Made by a program: the position numbers and the translations under genes. Source: Anniella stebbinsi (lineage: Eukaryota > Chordata > Lepidosauria > Squamata > Anniellidae). From it: 64,000 nt of DNA. The notes under the pieces were generated by a model that was not told the origin of the DNA, did no database searches, and saw only the letters and a list, made by a program, of their open reading frames with translations. Position 1 is the stretch's first letter. Each line of letters starts with the position of its first letter. This document shows, piece after piece, positions 10,955 to 21,261 of this stretch. The stretch covers positions 38,176,001 through 38,240,000 of the forward strand of contig JARDYH010000002.1 of assembly GCA_029215795.1 (NCBI GenBank). The letters are read 5' to 3'.

Positions 10955-13370
10955 GAATGTGTGGATCTGCTACCATATAGATGTGTTTCTTTGCCTCCAA
11001 AAGCTCTTCTAGTACATTTGTTAATAAAGTAAAGATTGCAAAGATGCTATAAGAATCTCACTGAAAGGAAACAAAACCTGGCTGTGGCACTGCCCCTGGA
11101 ACTTCCTATCACTTGAGAAATGGGGAGTGTGTAACAATGGTTCATAGGAGGGTTTCCTATATGATGAGATAGACTGAACAGAAACAAAGAAGCAGCAATG
11201 AATTAAAGGATTTTCATCGGCCATAGCCCAACATTGTGCAGCAAACAAAGCTCACAGCAAAGGAAGCATTCAAACAGTGTCTTTGTTGTTTTCGAGAGGT
11301 TCTATTGATAATTGATTTTACAGCCAGAAGCTGTAAACACAATAGAGAAAATAGAACAAATAACAGAAGCAAAATAATAACAGCAACAGTAAATGATGAT
11401 GATGATAATAATAATAATAAGTTGTATCCAATGGTAGGTTCGCAGTAGCAGAAAGCACTTGCGCGTGTGCAAAGCGGGATATAATCTTTCCCCCAATCTA
11501 TCTGCTGCAGCCCTTTTATCCATTTCCCATAACATTTCAGAGAGACCTCCAACCCTCAAGAGCAGCTTATAGAGGTGGTGTGGGGGAATCTGAAATGAGT
11601 AGGAGAATTGGCAAAAATTGTGTGCCCTGCCTTGATACCTCCAGTATCAAAGGCAGTATGCCTATGTACAGCAGTTGCTGGGGATGATGGGCTGTTGCAT
11701 TCATGTCTTGCTTTTTATTATATCCTGCCTTCTTTCCTGCAAGGAACCCAAGGCGGCATACAGAACCCTCCTCTCCATTTTATCCCTGTTGACAGCTGGT
11801 TGGCACCTGTGTGAACAGAATGCTGGACTGAATGAACCCTTGGTCTGATTCTGCATGGCTCTTCTTATGTTCTTAAATAACAACAACAACAACAGAACCA
11901 ATTTACACACAACCTTTAGTGCTATTCATTGTAATACTTGTGTAGTAGTATTTGCTAGGAATTTTCTTTTTGAGAGTTCTCAAATTTTAAGTCTAAATCA
12001 GACAAAAAAATAGATACCAGTTTTGGCTTTTCTATTACAGAAAATACATAATGCAACCTTATAGCTGAGTGATACAAAATCAACTTGGGATGCAGCCCTG
12101 GAAGCCTATTAATCCCATTCATTACTTGACCCTTCCACTGAATTACTTAGCAAAATAAAAAGTGTGGGGATTAATATATCTACCATCAGAATTTTGGATT
12201 TGAAGGTGTTATAGAACATCTCCTTGCCAACATACCCAAATGTCTGTCACTTTATTTTTCCTTCCTGCTTAACAGATCTTGAGCAGCTCTGTCTTGTTCA
12301 CTCTTTACCTTCCTCTGTGGTACATTCAACATCTTGTGGTTATTTCCATTCGTTGTAAAAGGAATTCTTATGCTGATGTGGCACTCCAAGCAAAATTTCA
12401 AGACTTGATGTAAATGATCCAGTTCAAGTGAAAGCAGATCTATCTTTTCTTTCAGTGTGGATTCATTTTAGAGTTGGTTTGAGTCACTTGAGTGCAGCTC
12501 ATGTTGTGTTTTTTAATCTTGGGGGAGAAAGAGAGAAGAGACTTCTTTTATATGCTTTTACCAAGGGTTGGTTATCTCTACAACCTCCTCCTACCACCTC
12601 TCCAATCTTTTTTTCCCTGTGCAACTGCTGGTTCTCAAAGTCCCTCCTGTTTATGTCGCAGCTATGTTGCTGTTTCATGTAATTACTGTTTCCTAGGGAT
12701 TCAGCAGCACATGGCAACATTTTATCAAACAATAGTACAGGGCAGTTTCCAGATTATGGTCTGTCTGCATAAATTAAAAACTGAGCAGGAAAAGCAATCC
12801 ATTCTGAGTCATATTATGCCTCACAGGCAAAGATTCCACTCATGCGAGGACTGGAGAATGTGTGTTACTGCTAAGTGAGCTCCAACCATGGCACAGTTGC
12901 TGCTTTCCTATGGCTGGATGTGGTGGTTCCAGGCAGAGAACTCCTAGCTCTAGAGTGGTCACTTACACATAGGGATACTGGAGAAATCCCCTGCAAATTC
13001 AAATGAGTCAGGATTCTGACCTCTGGCATCCACAGCAAACAGCCACACTTACCTCTACATCCTCAAGAGTCCCCACAGGGCAGTTCTCCAGCTTTCAAAA
13101 AGACGCGTAAACAGCTGCAATTTATGTAAGTGCTTTTTGGCTGCAAATGATGTGAAATATACCATTTATGGCTGTAATTTTCCTATGATAGGCTAGTGGC
13201 AGCCGGCATTAACCTATCATGTGTTTTGGAAAGCCGGAGAGCTACTCCACGAACTTCGGCAGAAGTGGCAAGGCTCCAGGGAAATCCACAGGGCCCCAAG
13301 CTGCACACATTTCCTCACAGCAGATCTCCCCCGGACTGGATGTCATGAGGTTTGCCCATGCCTACTTACA
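10955..13370. other. Intergenic stretch with only repeat fragments
   Basis: It contains a (GAT/AAT) microsatellite at 11395-11420 and a CR1-like 3' end near 11815-11875 (CCCTTGGTCTGATTCTGCATGG, CTCTTCTTATGTTC) followed by an (AAC) run. No supported gene is seen. The open frames near 12428-12878 show no family resemblance. Confidence 0.5.
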
Positions 13371-13372
13371 CA

Positions 13373-13756
13373 TTGCCAAAAAAGAGGACACACCTCACCA
13401 AAAAAGAGGACACACGTTTGCATAATATTCATGTAAATTTGATTGGTAGCACTAGGTAGGGAGCCAGGTGTTCTACTTTGAAGAGGGCAGTCCTCTATTT
13501 GAAGCTGTGTCCTATCCAAGTCTGGTTTAAAGTCAAAGAACCATGAGGAGGAAGAGCAGGGGCCTTGAAGTTGCCCCCTCAACAGTACCTGGACAACAGA
13601 CTGAGCAGGCATACAGGTGACCTGTTGACAATCACAGTTTCCCCCACTGTGGTGTGATGTATTGTATTTCCATTTAAACTATAGTTATTATTTTTAAATT
13701 TGTGCCTATACACATGTAAATATTATGCAAATAGGGTGTCCTCTTTTTTGCAATGC
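13373..13756. mobile_element. Foldback element, AAAAAAGAGGACAC family, copy 1
   Basis: The left end CATTGCCAAAAAAGAGGACA is mirrored by a right end GTGTCCTCTTTTTTGCAATG. Inner arms TTTGCATAATATT..ATGTAAAT also pair. The AAAAAAGAGGACACAC motif is duplicated within 25 bp at the left end. A diverged relative follows the Harbinger-like copy at 33650-33850. Confidence 0.6.
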
Positions 13757-13789
13757 TTAAGTGGCCACTTTACTTGGGGGAAGATAGTT

Positions 13790-14290
13790 CTTCAGCTGAT
13801 CTGACCCCAAATCATTTAGAGCTTTATAGTTTATAATCAAAACTTTGAATAGTGCTCCCAAACAAATCAGAAGCCAGTGCAAAGAACAGATGTAATATAT
13901 GTTGAAAAGTAAGCACTGGAAACCACTCTAGCTGCTCAAGTTTCTCAACACTTTTCAAGGAAAGCTCCCCATAGAGTGTATTCAGTAGTCCAGTCCAGAT
14001 GTGATGAGGGCATGAGTGAAAGTGATTGAAGCTGCAAGATCCAGGAAATGGCACAGCTGGCACACAAGATGAAACTGAATGAAGGCACTCCTGGCCCCAC
14101 CTGGGCCTCCAGGAGCAAGACTGAGTTGAGTTCTTGAGCTCTCCCAAACTGGTGACTTGATCCTTCAAGAGGCGTACAATACCATCCAGCACAGAACATA
14201 TCTCCCAGCTTGGACCAGTTCTCCTACTGACCAAAAATACTTCCATTTTGGTCGAAACTATCTGTTGTGTGAAGTTGTGCTTCTGTTTTC
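13790..14290 (-). repeat. Reverse-oriented LINE-like fragment
   Basis: Phrases such as TTATAGTTTATAATCAAAACT, AGTAGTCCAGTCCAGATGTG and ATGAGGGCATGAGTGA recall reversed LINE ORF2 / 3' sequence common in reptiles. No intact frame and no conserved catalytic motif was read. Family unresolved. Confidence 0.4.
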
Positions 14291-14419
14291 TGTCCGGAAC
14301 CCCCTAACAATCCATTTCCTTAACCCTCCAAGTTCTTACAATAAAGACAAATATTGTGGAATTCTTTACCTAAGGAAATCTATCAGCCCCCATTGCTTTA
14401 TGTTTGTGAAAAGTGCCCT

Positions 14420-15480
14420 CGGATCTGCGCCCGGCCCAGCCTGGGCGCGGCGGGGGCTAGTTGTGGTGTGGGTGGGGAGACGAGGCTGGTAAGCAGCCCA
14501 TTGGCTGCTTCATGTGGCGCCACACGAAGGAGGGGGCTGCAGCTATTTAAGCAAGCTGCAGGCCTCCCTCCACCTCTTTCGAACGGCTGCTCGCGGGTGA
14601 CAGTTTCCGCGGAGCAGCCAGGGAGGAGCATAGGCCTTTGGGGCCTCAGGTTTGGGTGGACCGGTCTCACCGGAACGCAGGAGTCGCGAGGGTTAGGGAG
14701 TCGGGGAGGGGGGACCCACCTCATCAGCGGGGGTTCGCCTACCCGGGAGTAGGCCTCCGGGCGGTGCGGCTGTTGAGCCGGTGCCGGAGGGGGAGGCGGT
14801 TGCGCGGCGCGGCTGGCAGGCGGGGCCTTTAGCCTCGCTGGAGCGTGCGAAGCAGGGAGGTTGGAAGCGGCCTTTGTAGCGGCGGCTGAGCGAGCCGCTG
14901 GGCGAGCAGGGCGTTTTGAGTGGGGCGCGAGCCCCGACAAGACGAGCGCCGCCCTTCGGAGCCCGGGGGCGAGTGCCTCCGGGCCAAGGGGGAGGGGCCG
15001 CTAGTTCCCGCCAGGAGAGGCAGCAGAGGGACGGCATAAGTAGCCTTGACGCTGCTGCGGCCTCGAGTCCCTGGTTGCTCGGTGCGATTACGGGCGCGTT
15101 TGGGAGGTGGCCTGGGGGAGCGGATTGCTCCGGTTTGAGGGGGACGAGGTCACCCGATCCAACCCCCCCCCCATAGATAGAACGATCTCTAAGAGGGGGC
15201 AGGGTGAGCAGTGTTGTGGGGGGATATACGCCTCAGTGCATAAATTGCTGGGCTTGGCGGGCGGGCTAGTTCGCCCGTGTTGGGAGCAGGCCGGGGAGCA
15301 AGATCCGCTGCTTGTGCCTGAGAGAGTGGGGGCTGATCCCCGATAGTAAAAGTCAGAGTCAATAAAAGTAAATACTTATATTTAACGTATCAGAGAATAA
15401 CTAAGTGGATATTTATAGGATATATATATATTGATATACGCATATACATAGATATATATATATCTTTATATATTGTCAGC
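14420..15480 (+). promoter_or_regulatory. Ngaro 5' terminal region (left repeat and leader)
   Basis: This CpG-rich block has a TATA-like CTATTTAAG at 14543-14551 in front of the gag ORF, then an AT-rich (TA)n leader at 15350-15475. It probably contains the left part of the split direct repeat and the element's promoter. The 60-180 codon open frames inside follow from high GC and are not counted. The left border (about 14410-14440) is estimated from the jump in GC after L2-like sequence. Confidence 0.55.
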
Positions 15481-15518
15481 TGGTGCGGATAGACGAATTG
15501 TCAAGGGAGGCCGTCATA

Positions 15519-17219
15519 ATGCCTTCAAAGAAGGGAGTAGGAGGGGCAAAGGGCAAAGGAAAAGCCCCCCGCCCAACGCAAAAACGTGTGAGGGAAAGAC
15601 CAGAGTCTTCATCTGATGAAGAAATGGATCCTCGCCTGGCAGTCTTAGTGGCCAGAATGCAGGCGATGGAAGAAAGGCAAGGGGTAGCTGGGGTGGATAT
15701 GCCCGTAGGGGGAGCACCCCGGACTAGGAGACAAAGGCAGGAGGATTTAATTATGTCTCTCTTTAGTAGAATGGATGCCATCGAGGCATCCTCAGCTCAG
15801 GATACGGGAGGTCAGGAGCAGGCGCGAGTGGAGCCGAGTCGGGATACGGCGACGTTTCCGCCACTTCCACCCGAACCTAACCGACTACTCAACACTGGAA
15901 TGGATACACTGCCTGCGGTGGCGGGGCCAGGAGCCCAACCAGGAGCACAAGGTGAGAGCAGCACACCACACAACGCAACCCTGCTGCAGGCCATGGGGGC
16001 CTTTCCCTTTCCATGGGGGTGGAACCCATGGTTAGCAGGGGTGGGTTGGTCTACTCCAAACACAGGGGCAGTTTGCAGTGGCACTGGGGGCTGGTTTGGG
16101 GGCAACCCGAACAACGATGCCCAGATAATTTCAGGGAATGTGGTTAGGCAGCAAGAACAGGTTGTAACGAGCGGACAGCGGAATACTAATTTACAGGGAA
16201 CCAGGGGAGAGCTCACATCTTTGAATACTCCAGGGAGTGATCCCACAGTGGCAACTGTGCCAGCGGTGGCTGGGAGTTCAGCATTGGGTAGCACCAGTGC
16301 AAGTAGTGTAGTGGCACCGTCTCTAATTAGCACGTTGCCAGGTGTACAGGAAACGGCTTCAGCCGAAGCTGCGTGCGCTTCGGTGTGGCAAGGGCCAGCA
16401 GGCTCCAAGTCTTCCAAGCCGGTAAGTGTAGGGCAGGTAGTGAGGGACCTGTATGAAGGGGCAGACCGCGGTGCAATCCCTTCTGGGAGCACCGCTGCCC
16501 CTTTGGGGTATCATCTCCTTACAACAACAAGGGAGAAGATTTGGAAGGGCGAATATATGGATATATTCGCCTTGCTATTTAGGGAATTAGAGAATAATGA
16601 AAAGGATAAGACCATCGATAAGGAAGCGGAGCGATTGAGGAAAAAGAAAGTGGCAAGGACGTGGGCTAATTGGTTGCCCGGGTTTCTCATCTATATGGGC
16701 GTTGTTCAGCAACGCTTTCCCCATAAGGGCATCATTTTTACTAAATCTCTCGATATTATTTATCGAGCTTATTCAGAATACGAAGGCGGGGCATGGATTT
16801 CTTATGATGAGTCGTTCCGTAGAAGAGCGGCATTCGATCACACCCTCAGATGGGACGCTAAGGATCAGGACTTGTGGCTGCAGTATATGATGCCAGCAAG
16901 ACCTGGAGTGGGGGAGAGGGCAGATAGTGGCCACATCCTGGCCAAAGTGCAACCCATCACTACCTTCAAGGGGAGTGCGGGGCAGGGGGTTCAATCCCGT
17001 CAGCCCTGTTGGGAGTTTATTGCGCGGGGGCTGTGCACCCGTTCCCCTTGTAGATACAGACATGAATGTTCCATCTGTGCAGGACACCACCCTGCCTCCA
17101 GCTGCCCGAGAAATAAGAGGGGGAGGGGGAACAACAGAGGAGGACTGGGGCCCAGAAGACAAGGTGGACAGCCGCCTCCTCCAAAAGGGCCCCAGCCCGA
17201 TCAGACTAGAACAGCTTAA
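15519..17219 (+). CDS. Ngaro ORF1, gag-like protein with CCCH and zinc-knuckle motifs
   Basis: The predicted nucleocapsid-type structural protein is about 566 residues from the first ATG (15519); the open frame extends a few codons further left. It has a basic N-terminus (Lys/Gly/Pro-rich), then a long Ser/Thr/Gly/Ala-rich, probably disordered middle. A conserved block follows around LRWDAKDQDLWLQYM. At the C-terminus sit a CCCH zinc finger, CWEFIARGLCTRSPCRYRH, and a CSICAGHHPASSC knuckle (C-x2-C-x3-H-x4-C), then an Arg/Gly-rich tail. The frame is intact, ending in TAA at 17217-17219. It overlaps the start of the RT frame, which is normal for these elements. Confidence 0.8.
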   Translation: MPSKKGVGGAKGKGKAPRPTQKRVRERPESSSDEEMDPRLAVLVARMQAMEERQGVAGVDMPVGGAPRTRRQRQEDLIMSLFSRMDAIEASSAQDTGGQEQARVEPSRDTATFPPLPPEPNRLLNTGMDTLPAVAGPGAQPGAQGESSTPHNATLLQAMGAFPFPWGWNPWLAGVGWSTPNTGAVCSGTGGWFGGNPNNDAQIISGNVVRQQEQVVTSGQRNTNLQGTRGELTSLNTPGSDPTVATVPAVAGSSALGSTSASSVVAPSLISTLPGVQETASAEAACASVWQGPAGSKSSKPVSVGQVVRDLYEGADRGAIPSGSTAAPLGYHLLTTTREKIWKGEYMDIFALLFRELENNEKDKTIDKEAERLRKKKVARTWANWLPGFLIYMGVVQQRFPHKGIIFTKSLDIIYRAYSEYEGGAWISYDESFRRRAAFDHTLRWDAKDQDLWLQYMMPARPGVGERADSGHILAKVQPITTFKGSAGQGVQSRQPCWEFIARGLCTRSPCRYRHECSICAGHHPASSCPRNKRGRGNNRGGLGPRRQGGQPPPPKGPQPDQTRTA

Positions 17220-18782
17220 GCGACTGCTGGTTGGATATCCGAAGAGGCTGGATGCGGTATACCTAGAGGAAGGTTTCACATTCGGCTTTCACATTCCATA
17301 CCAGGGGCCTAGGTTTGCTTCTGTTTCACGGAATCAAAAATCAATTGGTTCGGCAGAAAATAAATAAAGAAATTGTAGCAGGTAGGGTGGTAGGCCCATA
17401 TGCTAGGCCGCCACTGCCACTATTAAGGGTCTCGCCTTTAGGTATAGTGCCCAAAAAGACCCCAGGGGAGTATAGATTGATTCACAATCTATCTTTCCCA
17501 AAAGGAGCATCAGTTAATGATGCTATACCTGAACACTTGTGTTCGGTAAAATATGCATCCTTTGACTCTGCAGTGGTCATGGTGAGGAGGCAAGGAATGG
17601 GAGCCTTGATGGGGAAATGTGACATCAAGGCCGCATTTCGCCTGCTACCAATACACCCCGGGGATTTCAACTTATTGGGCTTTTGTTTTCAAAAGCAATA
17701 CTTTGTGGACAGGACATTGCCCATGGGATGTTCCATCTCGTGTGCAATGTTTGAGAAATTCAGTTCCTTTTTGGAATGGGCCGTGAAGGCCAGAACGGGG
17801 GGGGGGGGGGGGGGGCAGGGGGCAGGATGTCATTCATTACCTGGATGACTTCCTGTTTGGGGGGCTGGGAATGACTTCTCAGTGTTCATTCCTTATGCGA
17901 GAATTTCACGATTTAGCAGAAGAGCTAGGTGTGCCACTGGCGCACGAAAAAACTGAGGGTCCAGTAACGACCATCATGTTTTTAGGAATCGAAATCGATT
18001 CTATACATCAATGCTGCCGTTTACCGAGGGAGAAACTTGTGGCATTGTGTATTAGGCTTAGGGAAACGTCACGCGCAAGAAAGATCTCATTGAGGCAATT
18101 GCAGGAACTGGTAGGCCATTTGAACTTTGCGTGCCAGGTCATCGCTCCAGGACGTGCCTTTTTGCGGCAATTTTGCAACGCGATGTCAGGATTACGTCGC
18201 CCATATCACTTGGTTAGGATGACGAGGCCCATGCGCGAAGACATAGGAGTTTGGCTGGAGTTCCTGCAGAGTTTCAATGGGGTTTCCTTTTGGAGACGTG
18301 AGTTATTGCTAGGGGCACAGATGCAGATCCATTCGGATGCATCGGGCTCCTGTGGATTTGGGGTGATCTGGAAGGATCAATGGTGCGCCGAACAATGGCC
18401 AGCAGAATGGAAGGCTGAGGGTCTGTGTAGAGACCTGACATTGTTAGAATTCTTTCCAATATACGTGGCAGTGCACATATGGGCATCAGAATTGGCAAAT
18501 TCAACGGTCCAATTCTGGTGTGACAATCAAGCGACTGTTCACGTGATAAACACCTTGTCTTCTCACAACCCAAGAGTGATGCGATTAGTACGCGCATTCA
18601 CCTTGCACTGCCTGCGGCATGATATCTTGTTCAGGGCACGGCACATACCAGGCATGAACAATGATATTGCTGACGCTTTATCGCGTCATCAGGTGCAGCG
18701 GTTCCGGGAAATGACTTCCTGGGCACGGGAAACACCCGAGGAGATGCCTCCTGCACTTTGGCGGATTGGAGGGGCGAGGTAG
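17110..18782 (+). pseudogene. Ngaro ORF2, reverse transcriptase and RNase H, broken by two frameshifts
   Basis: RNA-dependent DNA polymerase plus RNase H of the element. The RT N-terminus (KRLLVGYPKRLDAVYLEEGF..GFHIPYQGPRFAS) is read in frame 1 to about 17340. The next part is in frame 2: VSPLGIVPKKTPGEYRLIHN, CDIKAAFRLLPIHP and LPMGCSISCAMFEKF. After the 19-G run (17797-17815) frame 3 continues with the YLDDFLFG catalytic box, a thumb region with FLGIEID, and RNase H (IHSDASGSCGFGV..LTLLEFFPIYVAV..WCDNQATVHVIN..NDIADALSRH). All expected acidic residues of both domains are present. The only visible damage is the shift near 17340 and the G-run, the latter possibly a recent slippage or an assembly artefact. 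Confidence 0.85.
17797..17815 (+). repeat. Homopolymer of 19 G inside the RT gene
   Basis: Nineteen consecutive G interrupt the reverse transcriptase frame just before the YLDD box. The reading frame changes from 2 to 3 across it. The run would be prone to polymerase slippage and sequencing error. Confidence 0.97.
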
Positions 18783-19696
18783 AACAGGCAGTGTGGCAGT
18801 CATTGGCCCCCAGCACCAGTGCTGCTTACCGACGGGCAGGTAGGGAATTCGCAGCATTCCGGTCTGCCACACAATTACAGCCAGTTTGGCCGATACCTGT
18901 GGAACACATTTTACAGTTTTGTGTTTTTTCTCATAGGAAGGGCCTGGCGGCCCGCACAATTGGGGGTAAATTAGCGGCTTTGGCGTTTTGGGCTAAGATA
19001 AAAGGGGTGCAGGACAACACGGAGGACTTTAGAGTGCGGCGTACTCTACGGGGATGGGCACGCGGGTCCCCTGGGACCCCAGACAGGAGGTCCCCTGTAT
19101 CTGCAAATATGCTGTTGGGACTGAGGGCGTTATAGCCTTCATTATGTCATTCAAGATATGAGGTGGTCCTGTTTCACGACGCATCTTTGACGGCATTTTT
19201 CGGAGCGCTTCGGATATCGGAGTTAGTGCCCAAGTCTAAAGAGGACCGTTCCGGGCGGGCCCTTCAGTTTGCAGATCTTCGGATGGAGGCGGACAAGGTT
19301 CATCTCCGCTTAAGGCGATCCAAAATGGATCAGTTAGGTAGAGGCCTTGTTGTGAGGCTGTTTCCAGCATCAAGTCCAGAATTATGCCCCGTTCGGGCTT
19401 TAGTTGAATTTGTGGCATTGAGAGGTAGTTCCCCGGGAGTTTTGTTCATACACAGTGATGCTGCCCCACTGACAAAGTACCAGTTTTGGGCCATCACGAA
19501 GCGGGCTCTCAATGGTTTAGGTTTAACCAGTGTGCAATTTGGCACACATTCATTCAGGATTGGCGCTGCGTCTACTGCCGCATCGTTCGCTTTTTCTACT
19601 CAACAAATTCAGGCCGTGGGGAGATGGCGCTCGGGGGCATTTAAGGCATACGTGAGGCAATTGCCTCACGGTGGCACGGCTGTGGCCGGTAATTAA
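18758..19696 (+). pseudogene. Ngaro ORF3, tyrosine recombinase with one in-frame stop
   Basis: A DNA recombinase of the phage-integrase type that joins the circular cDNA to the target. The N-terminal SAM-like core-binding part (SLAPSTSAAYRRAGREFAAF..HILQFCVFSHRKGLAARTIG) is followed by the catalytic part. There the conserved residues are visible: Arg in FFGALRISELV, the HSFRIG box (His-x-x-Arg), and a Tyr in GRWRSGAFKAYVR. One TAG at 19133-19135 interrupts the otherwise single frame between the two parts. The frame overlaps the RNase H end by about 25 bp in a different frame. There is no initiating ATG; expression by read-through or frameshift is likely for the family. Confidence 0.85.
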
Positions 19697-19747
19697 TGAT
19701 GTCATGTTTCATTCTTAGATCCTTGGAAGGGGTTCACCCAGCTGAAG

Positions 19748-20323
19748 GTGATCATCTGTGGCCATAGTATGATATATTGGGCCAGCAGGCGGGCTGCCAC
19801 GTCGTGTCATGGATTACAACTTGGGTTGAGCCAGTATGCTGACATTCAGTGGCGTGGACACCGTGGTATGCGATGGGGGAGTTTACTTCCCATGTTGTTG
19901 CACCAGCAGCAGGTTATGGCTCGGCCGCAGATTTTGCTCATACATCTTGGGGGCAATGATTTGGGGCAGCTGAAAGGCAAGGCCCTCATATGGCAAATAA
20001 GAGCAGATCTTGAGAGTCTGCGTATGCGTTGGCCCGGTGTCCGGATCATATGGTCCTGTATACTCCCACGAGTTACGTGGGGTAGAGGGGGCGACACCAA
20101 GGCATTGGAGCGGGCCAGGAGAAGGGTGAACACAGAGGTTTACAAGGATCTTACTGAACATGGTGACATTAGCCTGCGGCATCCTAAGATAGCGCGAACC
20201 AGGAGGGAGCTGTATAGGCAGGACGGAGTACACTTGTCCAACAAGGGTAATGACATTTTCTTAACGGATCTGCAGGGGTGTTTGAGGGAAGTAATTTTAC
20301 GTAGTGTGGGGGGGAGCGACTAA
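19748..20323 (+). CDS. Ngaro ORF4, SGNH-hydrolase domain protein
   Basis: About 191 residues resembling the SGNH/GDSL esterase-lipase fold. Block I reads VIICGHSMIYWA, with the nucleophile serine in GHS instead of GDS. Block III reads IHLGGNDLG, with the Asn of the oxyanion hole. Block V reads DGVHLSNKGND, with the Asp-x-x-His pair. Such a hydrolase ORF downstream of YR is known from vertebrate Ngaro elements; its role in the transposition cycle is not established. It lies in the same frame as YR, 17 codons after the YR stop, and is intact. Confidence 0.8.
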   Translation: MIICGHSMIYWASRRAATSCHGLQLGLSQYADIQWRGHRGMRWGSLLPMLLHQQQVMARPQILLIHLGGNDLGQLKGKALIWQIRADLESLRMRWPGVRIIWSCILPRVTWGRGGDTKALERARRRVNTEVYKDLTEHGDISLRHPKIARTRRELYRQDGVHLSNKGNDIFLTDLQGCLREVILRSVGGSD

Positions 20324-20690
20324 GCTAACGCTTGTCACCCCTTGTGGCGGTTAGGCATGGGCATCTAGAGTGGGTGGAGGCTGGTAAGCATTCTCAGGCA
20401 CCATTGTGGTGAGGGGTAGAGCCTGAAGCCCAAGGCTGGGAGCCGTGCGGCAACAGCTGAAAGGTTAAGGCTTACCTCTGAGGCTAACCTTACTCACATC
20501 CTCGGAGCCATGTGGCACGAGGGTAGCGACGCAGGAAGGCCTCCCTACCCAAAAGGGAAGCCCCTGGAGTGGCGAGATGGCAGGCGCCACCCCACGGGGC
20601 AAGAATGGCTTGCCCTTTCCTAGGACGGCTCTGTATGAAGCCATTACTTAGATGCCCGCTTAGGTTTTCCCCTTATTGCAGATCCGTGTT

Positions 20691-20696
20691 AATAAA
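20691..20696 (+). terminator. Probable Ngaro polyadenylation signal
   Basis: AATAAA followed by TGTGG about 370 bp after the last ORF and about 60 bp before the estimated element end. This is the expected place for the 3' end of the retrotransposon RNA. Confidence 0.6.
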
Positions 20697-20755
20697 TGTG
20701 GCCCATATTTAAATCCAAACATGTTGTCTCGTCTCTTTATTTCACCCTACACTCA

Positions 20756-21261
20756 CGCAAGCATGATACAATATATCTTTGGTATGTCTTTCAGTGTTTC
20801 TACATAACTGATAAAACTTTTCTTTGTGATGATTGTTAGATAGATTTGGGATTGGGGCTGGTGTCAAGGGTAGGTATATTCGGGCACCTGCCAAGGGCCC
20901 ACATCCCACCACTGGCAAGAGCCCCCCAGACCTGCTCCCTTCATCATTACCACCTGCTTGTTCACCAGCCTCTTGCTCTGGTCCAGACAACAGTGGTGTT
21001 GAGGAGGAACAGTAGATGCCACTGCCTACTTGCTCACTGCATGTCACACACCCAATGATGAAAAAGAGGAGGAGGAGCAAGTAGGCAGTGGCATCTACAG
21101 TGGTGAGAAGGAAGACTTACTGAGGTAGGAGGCCCATCGAGAGCGCCTTGCCAAGGGCCCTCAAAAACATGGAGCTGGCACGGTTTGGGATATTTTTGTC
21201 CATCTATTCCTGTTGGCTCTTCTTCCACAGTCACCAAAACGTTTCTGATTATGACAACAAT
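20756..21261. other. Intergenic with a perfect inverted repeat
   Basis: No gene is seen. Positions 21012-21035 and 21075-21098 are exact reverse complements (24 bp, starting GTAGATGCCACTGCC) separated by 39 bp. CTTGCCAAGGGCCC-type phrases on both sides (20888 and 21150) suggest a repeat unit that extends further. Confidence 0.6.

Larger units (their letters stand above)
14420..20755 (+). mobile_element. Ngaro-type tyrosine-recombinase retrotransposon, nearly full length
   Basis: The ORF order is gag-like, RT/RNase H, tyrosine recombinase (YR), SGNH hydrolase, followed by a polyadenylation signal. A YR in place of an integrase marks the DIRS order. An SGNH-hydrolase ORF downstream of YR, and no methyltransferase, point to vertebrate Ngaro rather than DIRS1/PAT. 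About 0.9 kb of GC-rich 5' sequence and 0.4 kb of 3' sequence flank the ORFs. A shared GAGGCTGGTAAGCA at 14482 and 20387 may be a trace of split direct repeats. Inner frames carry two frameshifts (near 17340 and at a 19-G run 17797-17815) and one in-frame stop (19133-19135), so this copy is not expected to be autonomous. Exact ends are uncertain because such elements make no target duplication. Confidence 0.85.

Noticed and set aside
14354..15346. Open frames of 60-180 codons at the left end of the Ngaro element
   Set aside because: GC-rich leader/terminal-repeat sequence; Pro/Arg/Ala/Gly-rich translations on both strands and no domain.
15812..16492. 226-codon minus-strand frame opposite gag
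   Set aside because: Shadow of the intact gag frame; no motif.
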